DNA of 64,000 bases, from NCBI RefSeq assembly GCF_014518315.1, contig NZ_JACVEL010000006.1:62001-126000 (forward strand), given 5' to 3'. Shown here one piece after another: positions 25,155-33,989 of the stretch. The position numbers and the translations under genes were made by a program. The notes beneath the pieces were generated by a model, which saw only the letters and a program-made list of their open reading frames with translations, made no database searches and was not told the origin of the DNA. Positions within the stretch are counted from its first letter, which is position 1. Every line of letters starts with the position of its first letter. This stretch comes from Taishania pollutisoli. Lineage in GTDB: Bacteria; Bacteroidota; Bacteroidia; Flavobacteriales_D; Crocinitomicaceae.

Positions 25155-25491
25155 TAAAAATTCAGCGTATAAAAAAGGACTTACTTTATTGTAAATCCTC
25201 TGCGGAGAAAGAGGGAGCAGCTTCGCTGGTCTACGCTATCGCTCCGGCACGAACCCCCGGGTACTCATCCCTCCAAAGAAAGGAGGTAACAAAAAATTCA
25301 GGGCATAAAAAAAGGACCTACTTTATTGTAAATCCTCTGCGGAGAAAGAGGGAGTAGCTTCGCTGGTCTACACTATCGCTCCGGCACGACCCCCCGGGTT
25401 CTCATCCCTCCAAAGAAAGGAGGTAACAAAAAAAATTCAGGACATAAAAAAAGGACCTACTTTATTGTAAATCCTCTGCGGAGAAAGAGGG
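25155..25491. repeat. Tandem repeats containing copies of the tRNA-Ser 3' end
   Basis: Two full units (from 25161 and 25297, about 136 and 139 bases) and a third partial unit (from 25436) that runs into the real tRNA-Ser gene. Each unit carries a T-rich/A-rich stretch, the block TTTATTGTAAATCCTCTGCG, and then GGAGAAAGAGGGA, which is the 3' acceptor and T-stem of tRNA-Ser. In units 1 and 2 about 34 bases are inserted before a degenerate T-loop/variable-arm remnant (GAACCCCCGGGTAC in unit 1). The units also share GGAGGTAAC and CATCCCTCC blocks. No open reading frame or integrase lies inside. Confidence 0.85.
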
Positions 25492-25563
25492 ATTCGAACC
25501 CCCGGTACCTCGCGGTACGCCGGTTTTCAAGACCGGTGCAATCGACCACTCTGCCATTTCTCC
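25479..25563 (-). tRNA. tRNA-Ser (anticodon TGA)
   Basis: On the minus strand: acceptor GGAGAAA with TTTCTCC, anticodon stem ACCGG/CCGGC-type around loop CTTGAAA (anticodon TGA), a long class II variable arm (GTACCGCGAGGTAC), and T arm GGGGG/CCCTC with loop TTCGAAT. The long variable arm and the anticodon both identify tRNA-Ser. CCA is not encoded. Partial copies of its 3' end lie immediately downstream. Confidence 0.96.
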
Positions 25564-25567
25564 GGGG

Positions 25568-25597
25568 CAAAGGTAGCAATACTTTCTATACTGACAA
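25568..25597 (-). promoter_or_regulatory. Promoter of tRNA-Ser
   Basis: On the minus strand, TTG (plus 25595-25597) is separated by 19 bases from TACCTTTG (plus 25568-25575), an ideal Bacteroidota promoter. It ends 5 bases before the mature tRNA 5' end, so the transcript would start almost at the tRNA itself. Confidence 0.7.
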
Positions 25598-25948
25598 CAC
25601 CAAATCTTTATTTTTTTTTCATTTTATTGTATCTGTCTGAAAACTAAGATTCGACTACCAAAATCTTTTTTCTCGTTAGTTTCCATTGTCAATAAAAATC
25701 CAAATTCGAATCGCGTTTATGGGTATAATTCTCTTCATAAGTCTTGTTTTTTAATGATTATTTAACTCTAATTTAAAGCGAATGAAAATCAGTTGCTGTA
25801 AAAACATCTGAACTATCGCATTCATTTAGCCTGATGATTCTTATTATTTGTTAACCGTAGGTAAATTCATTTCATCTCACCTACTTTTAGGAGATGAATA
25901 TTTCTTAATATTGTAAATTGGAGATTGTAAACTATAATTTTGAAAACT
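25598..25948. other. AT-rich non-coding region before the LytTR regulator
   Basis: About 350 bases without a credible gene. The only structure I see is at 25857-25898, 50 bases before the start codon. There GTAGGT (25857-25862) can pair with ACCTAC (25879-25884), and TTCATCTC (25871-25878) can pair perfectly with GAGATGAA (25891-25898). The two pairings compete because each encloses part of the other. No T-run follows. No convincing promoter was found. Confidence 0.45.
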
Positions 25949-26722
25949 ATGAAATTAAGAGCTTTGGTCGTAGATGATGAGGAATTCGCAAGAAAAAACC
26001 TTGTAATGCTGCTCGAAGAATACTGTCCTGAAATTGAAGTAATCGGTGAAGCGGAGCGGAAAGAACAGGCAAAAGCAATCATTGAAGCATCACAACCCGA
26101 TGTCGTATTCTTAGACATCCGGATGCCCTCCAATGCTGAAGGATTTGAACTGTTGGAAGAGATTGAAGAGAAAAATTTCCAGGTGGTGTTTGTAACTGCC
26201 TTTAAAGACTACGCAATCAAAGCATTCAATGCAAGTGCTGTCTATTATCTGTTAAAACCAATTGACATTGAGGAACTGCAAAGTGCGGTAGCAAAACTGG
26301 TTGAAACACGTGCGATTTATTCTGAAAACCCCGAAAATTATTCCACTTATTTCCGGTCATTGAGAAATTTATCCGACAACCTGTTGCGCAATAAACCCAA
26401 CAACAGAATTGCCGTTTCGCACACCAAGGGCTTAAAAATAATTGAAGATGATACCATTTTACACCTGGAAGCTTCGGGAAATTGTACAACGATTTACTTC
26501 AAAGACGGTACCCGCTACCTGGACACCAGGACGTTGAAAACCTATGAAAGCATCCTGGATGAGTCCAAGTTTGCCCGTATTCACAAATCGCACATTATCA
26601 ATTTAAAGGAATTGGCTGAATACCTCAATGAAGACGGGCATTTTGCCGTGCTGAAAACAGGGTTGAAAATTCCTGTAGCCAGAAATCGTGTGACGGAATT
26701 TGTAAAAATGCTGAAACAATAA
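25949..26722 (+). CDS. LytTR-family response regulator
   Basis: DNA-binding response regulator of 257 residues from the ATG at 25949; an in-frame TTG at 25940 would add three. The receiver domain (residues 1-125) has the acidic pair in VVDDEE, the phospho-acceptor Asp56 in VVFLDIRMPS and the Lys in LLKPIDIEELQ. The C-terminal LytTR domain contains ILHLEASGNCTTIYFKDG and FARIHKSHIINL. It is followed by a LytS-type kinase whose ATG overlaps its stop codon (TAATG), which strongly suggests a cognate pair. Target genes are unknown; such regulators often bind near their own operon. Confidence 0.92.
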   Translation: MKLRALVVDDEEFARKNLVMLLEEYCPEIEVIGEAERKEQAKAIIEASQPDVVFLDIRMPSNAEGFELLEEIEEKNFQVVFVTAFKDYAIKAFNASAVYYLLKPIDIEELQSAVAKLVETRAIYSENPENYSTYFRSLRNLSDNLLRNKPNNRIAVSHTKGLKIIEDDTILHLEASGNCTTIYFKDGTRYLDTRTLKTYESILDESKFARIHKSHIINLKELAEYLNEDGHFAVLKTGLKIPVARNRVTEFVKMLKQ

Positions 26723-29649
26723 TGAGATACCTGCTTTTCCTCGTTGCATTCTTTTATTGCTTTTTCACCTTTTCCCAGCGTTCCTTTTTTAAAGCTTTTT
26801 CTACCTCTGAAGGATTGGCCCAATCACAGGTCACATCTATTTGCCAGGATAGTATCGGGTATTTATGGATCGGAACATTGGGGGGGATTTCCAGGTACAA
26901 TGGCAACACATTCACAAACTACTCAACAGATAATGGACTGTTGAACAACCGTGTTAATGTCATCAAGTGGATCAATGCTAAATTGCACATCGGACACCAG
27001 GGGGGAATTTCCATCATGGAAAACAATAAAATCCAGCAATTTCCCCTCGATAAAGAATTCAACCTGGTCAATGTTACAGATGTTGTCTGTTACAACGGCA
27101 CAATCGTTATCGCAACCAACGGAGAAGGACTCTTTCAGCTCAAAAATAAAAAACTGGTCAGAATCCCACTGCTCCACGATGATCATTTATTCGTCCGCGA
27201 CCTGCTCGAATGGAAAGGAGATCTGTACATTGCTACACGAGGAGGAGTGATCAGAACGGATAATCTAAAAACCACAACCGTATTTTTAGAAAACAAGGAA
27301 GTCAGTATCTCTTCATTGGCTGTCTTAAAAAACAATTTACTGATTTCCACTTTTTATAATGGCTTATACTATTACAATAAGGAGCTAAATAAAATCATCG
27401 ATACAAAATTTGAAACCGAAGGGCACCTCTTCAACCACATTTTGGTCGACTCGCGCAATTATGTCTGGATCAGCACGTCAAACGGATTGATCAAATTCAA
27501 TGAAAAAGAATACGCATTCATTGACAATTCCGTCGGATTGCCATTCAACATGATCAGCACGGCTTTTGAAGATTCGGACCAAAACATGTGGCTGGGTACG
27601 CAGGGAAAAGGATTGGTAAAAGCCGCGCACGGCAACATCTTCTATTTTGATCAATCAACCGGGTTACCGTCCGACATCATTCTGAGCGGATTCCAAACGA
27701 AGGACGGACAGTATTACTTCGGAACAATGGACAAAGGCGTTATCAAAACCCGGGATTTTAAAACCTTCCAGGTACTTCCCATTAATCCTACGGTTTGGTG
27801 TGCTATAGCGGATATTGACGGCAAAAACTGGTTTGGGACCAAATACGGTTTGTATGCAATCGATAAAAACGACCAGTACAAAGTCTATAACCTGGAAGAT
27901 GGCGCACCCGGATTTAAAATCACCGCGTTCTATAAAATAGATGCCAAATCCATGTACATTGGAGGTTCCCACGGAATTGTCAAATACAAAGAAGGGGAAT
28001 TCATTCCGATAGGTTCAAACGGCGCATCCATCGGAACCATCCGAAACATCGAATATTACAACAGAACATTGATCGTCGGTACTGACATGGGGCTTTTCCA
28101 ACTGTCAAAAAGCAATCGTTTTGAATTAATCGGACAGTTGAACAGAACCGTATATTCCCTTGCAAAAACAAGTTCCAACCGATTGTTCATGGGAACGGAG
28201 GACGGACTCTACGAATTACAACAAAACAACCAGATTGTCCGTATTCGTTTTTCAAGCGACGTGGCATCCAATTACATCAACTTCCTGAAAGCAGATGATG
28301 CGGAACTCCTCGTCGGTACGAATAACGGGGTGTACATCATCGATACGAAAAAGGGAGAGCGAAATGTCAAACGGATTGCTCCTTCTGACGGATTGATTGA
28401 TCCTGAAACGAACCTGAACTCCAGTTTTATTGACAAAAGCGGTAAATTATGGTTTGGAACAGCTTCCGGACTGGTCTTATTGGATCTGGAACAATTCAAC
28501 AGGAAACGGGAACATGTCAACCTGCGATTGGAGAAAATCCTGCTCAACTATGAAGCATTTGATTACACCGCTTTCGGAGGGAAGATCAAACGGGGAATCC
28601 CGCAACACATGCGCTTTCCCTACAATAAAAATAACCTTCAGTTTTACCTGGACGGAGTAGCGTTGAATAATTACGAGGATTTATCCTTTCAATTCAAATT
28701 GGAAGGGCTCGACGATACCTGGATGCCGGCTTCCAAAACTGCCTATATCACATTAAGCGGATTACCGGCCGGTAGCTACACCCTTCATGCACGCGCATTG
28801 ATGGAGGATGGCAGTGTCGTTGACCAGATCACCATTTCCTTTATTGTTAATGAAGCCTTTTTCAGAACCTGGTGGTTTCTCACATTGATTATCCTGATTC
28901 TCTCTATTGCCATCTACAGCTGGTTCCGTGTTAAAATTAAGCGGGAGCAAGAAAAGAATGAGCTCGAACGGACAGCATTCAAAGCCCGTTTGGTTACCCT
29001 GGAACAGCAATCCTTGAATGCCAGTATGAACAGGCATTTTATCTTTAACTCGTTGAACAGCATCCAATACTTTATCAATATTTCCGATAAATTATCTGCC
29101 AATAAGTACCTCACCAGTTTTGCCAAACTGATCCGGAAAAACCTGGATTCTTCAACGGAGGAAAACAGTATGGTAACACTTGCAGAGGAACTGGAACGGA
29201 TCAAATTGTATCTTGCGCTCGAATCAATGCGGTTTAAAGATAAATTCGACTATGAAATTGAAACGAACCATGTAGACCTGGAATCGTTCTTGATCCCGGC
29301 GATGATGATCCAGCCATTTGTTGAAAACAGCATCATTCACGGTATTCTTCCTAAAAATGATTCTCAGGGAAAAATTAAAATCGAAATCAAAGAGATCGAC
29401 GATTACCTTTCCATCAAAATTATTGACAATGGAATCGGTATTGAAAAAAGCATCTCTGAGAAATACGATTATGACGGTGATCACCGCTCGCAAGGCATGG
29501 AAATTACGGTGAAACGAATCGATTTGATCCAAAAAATATCAGGCCGGGAAATGGACTTATCCGGACCCAACCAAATTCAGGATGAAAACGGAAATATACT
29601 GGGAACAATTGTTGAAATAAAAATTTCGTTAAATAATTTGGATAATTAA
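26722..29649 (+). CDS. LytS-type sensor histidine kinase with beta-propeller sensor
   Basis: Membrane kinase of 975 residues. A signal peptide is followed by a periplasmic propeller (residues ~20-640) made of Reg_prop repeats such as DSIGYLWIGTLGGISRYNG and DKSGKLWFGTASGLVLLD. A Y_Y_Y-type domain (LSFQFKLEGLDDTWM) precedes one transmembrane helix (WWFLTLIILILSIAIYSWF, about 717-736). The cytoplasmic part is a His_kinase domain with His772 in NRHFIFNSLNSIQYF and a HATPase with VENSIIHGI and IIDNGIGI. It phosphorylates the LytTR regulator encoded just upstream. The ligand is unknown; similar sensors in Bacteroidota often respond to polysaccharides, but no such genes are nearby. Confidence 0.92.
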   Translation: MRYLLFLVAFFYCFFTFSQRSFFKAFSTSEGLAQSQVTSICQDSIGYLWIGTLGGISRYNGNTFTNYSTDNGLLNNRVNVIKWINAKLHIGHQGGISIMENNKIQQFPLDKEFNLVNVTDVVCYNGTIVIATNGEGLFQLKNKKLVRIPLLHDDHLFVRDLLEWKGDLYIATRGGVIRTDNLKTTTVFLENKEVSISSLAVLKNNLLISTFYNGLYYYNKELNKIIDTKFETEGHLFNHILVDSRNYVWISTSNGLIKFNEKEYAFIDNSVGLPFNMISTAFEDSDQNMWLGTQGKGLVKAAHGNIFYFDQSTGLPSDIILSGFQTKDGQYYFGTMDKGVIKTRDFKTFQVLPINPTVWCAIADIDGKNWFGTKYGLYAIDKNDQYKVYNLEDGAPGFKITAFYKIDAKSMYIGGSHGIVKYKEGEFIPIGSNGASIGTIRNIEYYNRTLIVGTDMGLFQLSKSNRFELIGQLNRTVYSLAKTSSNRLFMGTEDGLYELQQNNQIVRIRFSSDVASNYINFLKADDAELLVGTNNGVYIIDTKKGERNVKRIAPSDGLIDPETNLNSSFIDKSGKLWFGTASGLVLLDLEQFNRKREHVNLRLEKILLNYEAFDYTAFGGKIKRGIPQHMRFPYNKNNLQFYLDGVALNNYEDLSFQFKLEGLDDTWMPASKTAYITLSGLPAGSYTLHARALMEDGSVVDQITISFIVNEAFFRTWWFLTLIILILSIAIYSWFRVKIKREQEKNELERTAFKARLVTLEQQSLNASMNRHFIFNSLNSIQYFINISDKLSANKYLTSFAKLIRKNLDSSTEENSMVTLAEELERIKLYLALESMRFKDKFDYEIETNHVDLESFLIPAMMIQPFVENSIIHGILPKNDSQGKIKIEIKEIDDYLSIKIIDNGIGIEKSISEKYDYDGDHRSQGMEITVKRIDLIQKISGREMDLSGPNQIQDENGNILGTIVEIKISLNNLDN

Positions 29650-29668
29650 AATAAATGCCTTAGTTTTG
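29637..29668 (+). promoter_or_regulatory. Promoter of the small lipoprotein gene
   Basis: TTTG at 29637-29640, 20 bases, then TAGTTTTG at 29661-29668: a full match to the Bacteroidota promoter consensus. It overlaps the last codons of the kinase gene and lies 23 bases upstream of the lipoprotein ATG. Confidence 0.6.
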
Positions 29669-29691
29669 TTATGTAGATTCAATTTAGAGTT

Positions 29692-29955
29692 ATGAAGCGT
29701 TTGATTGTTTTTGGTAGTATCGCACTTTTGACAGGATTATTCTCTTCTTGTAAAAAAGAGGTTATTCAGCCAAACAGTCGCACTGAAATTTCAGATTGTC
29801 CATCCGGAACGAATGCGAAAATGAAGAAAGCCGGAAGTGCAACCAGTGTAACAATTACAACTCCGGGAAATTCAGAAACAGGAGCTACAGGTGGTATCAC
29901 GGATCCGAATGATGATGACTACAGTAATCGTAAACCGGCAAAAACAAAAAATTAA
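29692..29955 (+). CDS. Small lipoprotein of unknown function
   Basis: Protein of 87 residues. The signal ends in the lipobox FSSC (Cys20) followed by KKEVI. The mature part is short, rich in Thr, Gly, Ser and Asp (TITTPGNSETGATGG, ITDPNDDDYS), and ends basic (NRKPAKTKN); it is probably unstructured. It has its own promoter and terminator, so it is a separate, possibly abundant transcript despite lying 42 bases after the kinase. No family recognised. Lipidation is well supported; function is unknown. Confidence 0.7.
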   Translation: MKRLIVFGSIALLTGLFSSCKKEVIQPNSRTEISDCPSGTNAKMKKAGSATSVTITTPGNSETGATGGITDPNDDDYSNRKPAKTKN

Positions 29956-29976
29956 TACTTTTAAATCATAGATTCG

Positions 29977-30003
29977 AAGCCCTCAAAATTGAGGGCTTTT
30001 TTG
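29977..30003 (+). terminator. Rho-independent terminator
   Basis: AAGCCCTCAA pairs with TTGAGGGCTT around a 2-base loop, followed by T residues to 30003. It ends the small lipoprotein transcript. Confidence 0.9.
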
Positions 30004-30135
30004 TTACGTTCTTTTATGAATCAGCATCATCCCCCTTTCAATCAACAATACCGGCACTTCAAACATTTCAAAAAAATCACAAAAAGAACATTCCTAACTT
30101 AGTCTGTAATTAATAATTACTACTAAGAAGTCAAC

Positions 30136-31683
30136 ATGTCTAAAGAAACACAGGAGCCATTATTTGAACTGATTAAATCACTTTCCAAATCAGAGAAAAG
30201 GTATTTTAAATTACACATATCCCGTCATTCTTCCAACGGAAACAGCAACTATGCAACTCTATTCGATTACATTGATCGAAGCGGACAGTACAATGAACAG
30301 GAAATTATCAGTCATTTCAAAAACGAACCCTTTCTGAATAATTTTTCAATTACAAAAAGAAGACTTTACGACCAGATTATAACATCTCTAAACGGCTATC
30401 ACAGTACAAACTCTGTCGACGCTCAATTATACAAAATGTTACAGGGCGCAACGATTCTATACAATAAAGCACTTTATTCCCAGGCTACGAAGTTACTGAA
30501 CAGTGCTTCTAAGCTGGCCGAAAAATACGAACGGCATACCGTGATACTTGAAATCAGTCAACAACAGCAACGGTTGCAGGAAACTAAACATTACAGCTCC
30601 ATCAAGATAGAGGAGGTAGAAGAACTTCAAAACAGAAGCAACGCAGCAATCAATCAACTTCAGATTCAAACCGGATTGTGGTTCACAAAAAGTAAATTAT
30701 TTATGGAGTTAAACCAAAAAGGACTGACCCGGGATGACCGGCACAGGAATAAACTGGAAGAATATCATCACCAGATTAAGGAACAATGTCCGACAACTGC
30801 TTTATCTGTTTCCAATACCTATTTGTACAATCACATAGAAGCCGCTTACTATTTTGCGATCAATGATTTTGAAAAAAGTATGGTTTACCTCTCCAACAAT
30901 ATCCGGTTGCTGGAAAGCAATCTCTTTCTGCTGGAAGAATTTCCAAACTATTATTTCGGAACACTTTCAAATGCCGTCTACATCGCTGAGCAACTTCACC
31001 AACCGGAACAGGCAGATGCATTACTGGATAAGATTAAAACGTTTCCCACGGCTTACAACCTGCACCTCAGTGATGACCTCACTTTAAAGATGTTTTTAAG
31101 TTCTTCCAGTATTGAGCTGAGCATGCTGACTTCAAGAGGTGAATTTGTCGCTGCGCGGGAAATCATCCCGGTCATAGAAAGCGGCTTAAAATTACACGCA
31201 GGAAAGATTCCCATCCAAAAACAACTTTACTTTGCCTACCTATTTGCAGGGATTCATATCGGATTAACCGATTTCAGCGGAGGATTAAAATGGATCAATA
31301 CCATTCTCAATACTCCCAACATGGAAAGTAATGAAGAAATTGTTGCCTATACACACATTTTGAACCTGATTGTTCACCTCGAACTAAAAAATGACCAACT
31401 GTTGCCTTATGCGCTGAAGAGTACACAACGGTTCCTGAAAACACGTAACAGGCTTCATACCTTTGAGCAGATCATCCTTCAGTTTATTTCCGGGTTTAAC
31501 AGCTATAAACAACTCGACCAGCAGGAAGCCTGGGAAAAGTTACATGATGAACTACACAAACTTCGTAGTACAAACGAACCTGAATTTCAAAAGATGAAAA
31601 CCTATTTTGATTTTGAAACGTGGGCAAAATCAAAGCTAACCAACAAACGGTTTGATGAACTCATACGTGAGAGAAACAATTGA
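30136..31683 (+). CDS. Conserved-looking helical-repeat protein of unknown function
   Basis: Protein of 515 residues, with no signal peptide, so probably cytosolic. It is helix-rich throughout, and its spacing of Ala, Leu and Tyr suggests TPR-like repeats (LYSQATKLLNSASKLAEKYE, QPEQADALLDKIKTFPTAYN). The N-terminus (LFELIKSLSKSEKRYFKLHI) is basic and contains a small winged-helix-like pattern up to residue 90. I do not recognise a named family. It stands alone, 180 bases after the lipoprotein gene, with no clear partner. Confidence 0.75.
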   Translation: MSKETQEPLFELIKSLSKSEKRYFKLHISRHSSNGNSNYATLFDYIDRSGQYNEQEIISHFKNEPFLNNFSITKRRLYDQIITSLNGYHSTNSVDAQLYKMLQGATILYNKALYSQATKLLNSASKLAEKYERHTVILEISQQQQRLQETKHYSSIKIEEVEELQNRSNAAINQLQIQTGLWFTKSKLFMELNQKGLTRDDRHRNKLEEYHHQIKEQCPTTALSVSNTYLYNHIEAAYYFAINDFEKSMVYLSNNIRLLESNLFLLEEFPNYYFGTLSNAVYIAEQLHQPEQADALLDKIKTFPTAYNLHLSDDLTLKMFLSSSSIELSMLTSRGEFVAAREIIPVIESGLKLHAGKIPIQKQLYFAYLFAGIHIGLTDFSGGLKWINTILNTPNMESNEEIVAYTHILNLIVHLELKNDQLLPYALKSTQRFLKTRNRLHTFEQIILQFISGFNSYKQLDQQEAWEKLHDELHKLRSTNEPEFQKMKTYFDFETWAKSKLTNKRFDELIRERNN

Positions 31684-31841
31684 AAAATTGACAACCTTCT
31701 ACTCTGCTCCGCTTCATCTGTTCATTATAAAAAAACCATTTTTCCCTTTCTTTTTGAAGCTACGATTCAACTGATTTACGTAATTTAGATACATATTCAA
31801 TACTCAAAAGACGAATTAGTAATCATTTTTTTGATAAAAAA

Positions 31842-31872
31842 TTTGTCTTTTCAGTTTTTAACCTTATATTTG
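31842..31872 (+). promoter_or_regulatory. Promoter of bcp
   Basis: TTTG at 31842-31845, 19 bases, then TATATTTG at 31865-31872: a full consensus match. It is 38 bases upstream of the bcp ATG. Confidence 0.65.
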
Positions 31873-31910
31873 ACTAAATTTTAATCAGAAACACTCCATC
31901 TTATTAACCA

Positions 31911-32387
31911 ATGAAAACACTAAAAATAGGAGAACGAGCACCTGAATTCACAGGGCTTGACCAAAACGGAAAGAAAGTCAGTCTGGCTGATTACAAAGGG
32001 AAAAAGCTGGTGTTATACTTTTATCCCAAAGACAATACCCCCGGATGCACTGCGCAAGCCTGCAATCTTCGGGACAATGAAGAGCTATTAGCATCAAAAG
32101 GCATTGCCGTTGTCGGAGTAAGTGCCGACTCTGTTAACTCACATGGAAAATTCAGCAACAAATACACTTTAAATTTTCCTTTACTGGCCGATACCGACAA
32201 AATTATTCTCAATCAATACGGTGTCTGGGGGGAAAAAAAATTCATGGGAAGAACATTTGACGGAATCCACCGGACAACCTTCATTATTGATGAACAGCAA
32301 AACATTATGGCAATTATCAACAAACCTGATACTAAAAATCATGCAGAAGAAATTTTAAAAATTTTAGAAGAAAATCAAACAACGTAA
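31911..32387 (+). CDS. bcp: Thioredoxin-dependent thiol peroxidase
   Basis: Cytosolic peroxiredoxin of the BCP/PrxQ group, 158 residues, reducing hydrogen peroxide and organic peroxides. The motif FYPKDNTPGCTAQACNLRD holds the peroxidatic Cys46 and, five residues later, the resolving Cys51, the arrangement of the atypical two-cysteine PrxQ type. Length and fold motifs (VVGVSADSVNSHGKF, FPLLADTD) are standard. recA follows 66 bases later on the same strand and may partly share its transcript. Confidence 0.95.
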   Translation: MKTLKIGERAPEFTGLDQNGKKVSLADYKGKKLVLYFYPKDNTPGCTAQACNLRDNEELLASKGIAVVGVSADSVNSHGKFSNKYTLNFPLLADTDKIILNQYGVWGEKKFMGRTFDGIHRTTFIIDEQQNIMAIINKPDTKNHAEEILKILEENQTT

Positions 32388-32398
32388 AAAACTTACGT
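32382..32398. promoter_or_regulatory. Inverted repeat upstream of recA, candidate operator
   Basis: ACGTAA-AAAAC-TTACGT is a perfect 6-5-6 inverted repeat that overlaps the bcp stop codon and lies 55 bases before the recA ATG. It could be a damage-response site or a chance structure; there is no following T-run. Confidence 0.3.
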
Positions 32399-32453
32399 AC
32401 TTCTGAATGCAACTTTGTATCACGATTTAAAACAAAATAAAAAACCAACGATT

Positions 32454-33500
32454 ATGGCAACAAAAGATTTGAACCAGGAAAAAATGGAAAAAATGAAGGC
32501 ACTCCAATTAACAATGGAGAAGCTGGATAAAACCTACGGAAAAGGTACGGTGATGAAACTTGGAGATGAAGCAGTCGAAAAAGTAGACGCCATTCCAACC
32601 GGCTCACTAACATTAGATATCGCATTAGGTGTAAATGGGTTACCGAAAGGACGTATCATTGAAATTTACGGTCCGGAATCATCGGGAAAAACCACACTGG
32701 CGATTCATGCGATTGCGGAAGTACAGAAACAAGGAGGGATTGCAGCAATTATAGATGCGGAACATGCGTTTGACCAGTTTTATGCAGCTAAACTGGGAGT
32801 TGACATCGACAATTTATTAATTTCCCAACCGGACAACGGAGAACAAGCCCTGGAAATTGCAGACAACCTGATCCGCTCGGGAGCAATTGACCTGTTAGTC
32901 ATTGACTCCGTTGCAGCTCTTACCCCAAAAGCGGAAATTGAAGGAGAAATGGGAGATTCACAAATGGGATTGCAAGCCCGTTTGATGTCAAAAGCACTAC
33001 GAAAACTGACAGGCTCCATCAACAAAGCGAAATGTTGCTGTATTTTTATCAATCAGCTGCGCGATAAAATCGGTGTAATGTTTGGAAATCCGGAAACAAC
33101 AACGGGAGGAAATGCACTGAAATTCTATGCATCTGTTCGTATAGATATCCGGAAGACAAGCCAAATTAAAGATGGTGAAGACGTTATCGGAAACCGGGTA
33201 AAAGTAAAAATCGTTAAAAATAAAGTTGCACCACCATTCAAAAAAGCAGAATTCGACATCATGTACGGTGAGGGAATTTCAAAAATAGGTGAAGTAATTG
33301 ACCTGGGAGTTGAATTAAACATTATCAAGAAAAGCGGTTCCTGGTTTTCATACGGAGAAGTGAAATTAGGCCAGGGAAGAGATGCCGTAAAAACATTATT
33401 ACAGGACAATCCTGAATTGATGGAAGAACTGGAAATGAAAATTAAAGAAGCTCTTGGTGCTGCAAATGTAGCTGAGCCTGCAACTGCAGCCCAGGAATAG
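32454..33500 (+). CDS. recA: Recombinase RecA
   Basis: DNA strand-exchange ATPase for homologous recombination and repair. From the ATG at 32454 the protein has 348 residues; the upstream TTG extension is not conserved in the family. Walker A GPESSGKT lies at residues 73-80. [20 protein letters not shown] (Walker B and loop L1), [12 protein letters not shown] and the L2 region [20 protein letters not shown] are intact. The C-terminal tail is acidic. A strong terminator follows. No LexA gene is in the window. Confidence 0.98.
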   Translation: MATKDLNQEKMEKMKALQLTMEKLDKTYGKGTVMKLGDEAVEKVDAIPTGSLTLDIALGVNGLPKGRIIEIYGPESSGKTTLAIHAIAEVQKQGGIAAIIDAEHAFDQFYAAKLGVDIDNLLISQPDNGEQALEIADNLIRSGAIDLLVIDSVAALTPKAEIEGEMGDSQMGLQARLMSKALRKLTGSINKAKCCCIFINQLRDKIGVMFGNPETTTGGNALKFYASVRIDIRKTSQIKDGEDVIGNRVKVKIVKNKVAPPFKKAEFDIMYGEGISKIGEVIDLGVELNIIKKSGSWFSYGEVKLGQGRDAVKTLLQDNPELMEELEMKIKEALGAANVAEPATAAQE

Positions 33501-33518
33501 TTGCAAATCGTTGGTAAG

Positions 33519-33546
33519 AAGCGAAACTTCAGAGTTTCGCTTTTTT
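33519..33546 (+). terminator. Terminator of recA
   Basis: AAGCGAAACT pairs with AGTTTCGCTT around loop TCAG, followed by six T residues. Confidence 0.9.
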
Positions 33547-33592
33547 ATCTTCCTACAGAAAATACGACTACTTCAACAAAAACCACACAGAC

Positions 33593-33952
33593 ATGACACA
33601 CACTGAACTGGGCCGTTACGGCGAAGATTTGGCTGCCACACATCTACTGAAACAAGGATATCAGATCCTGGATCGAAATTTCAGATTTAAAAAAAGTGAA
33701 ATTGATATCATCGCATTCAAAAACAATGTTCTGACAATTTGTGAAGTCAAAACACGTGTAACAGCGGAAATAGGTGAACCATACAAAGCTGTTACACGCA
33801 CCAAGCAACGACAGATTATTTCAACAGCGAATCAGTACATTCGCCTGAAAAATCTGTTCACGGATGTTCAATTTGACGTCATTTCCATTGTTCACAATTC
33901 GATGCGAACTAAAATAGAACACATTCCGGATGCCTTTTCTCCATTGCTTTAA
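33593..33952 (+). CDS. yraN: YraN (UPF0102) family protein
   Basis: Small cytosolic protein of 119 residues with the restriction-endonuclease-like core of the YraN family: GRYGEDLAATHLLKQGYQIL, then EIDIIAFKNNVLTICEVKTR, which carries the D-x(n)-ExK nuclease-type residues. The family's substrate is not established. It starts 92 bases after recA beyond the terminator and is followed after 37 bases by the LD-carboxypeptidase gene. Confidence 0.9.
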   Translation: MTHTELGRYGEDLAATHLLKQGYQILDRNFRFKKSEIDIIAFKNNVLTICEVKTRVTAEIGEPYKAVTRTKQRQIISTANQYIRLKNLFTDVQFDVISIVHNSMRTKIEHIPDAFSPLL

Positions 33953-33989
33953 AGAAAATTTGTTTCTTTGAAGTAACGAAGTGAACAGC

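Noticed and set aside
25155-25491. CRISPR array
   Set aside because: Units are ~137 bases and nearly identical along their whole length, with no short repeats separated by unique spacers and no cas genes.
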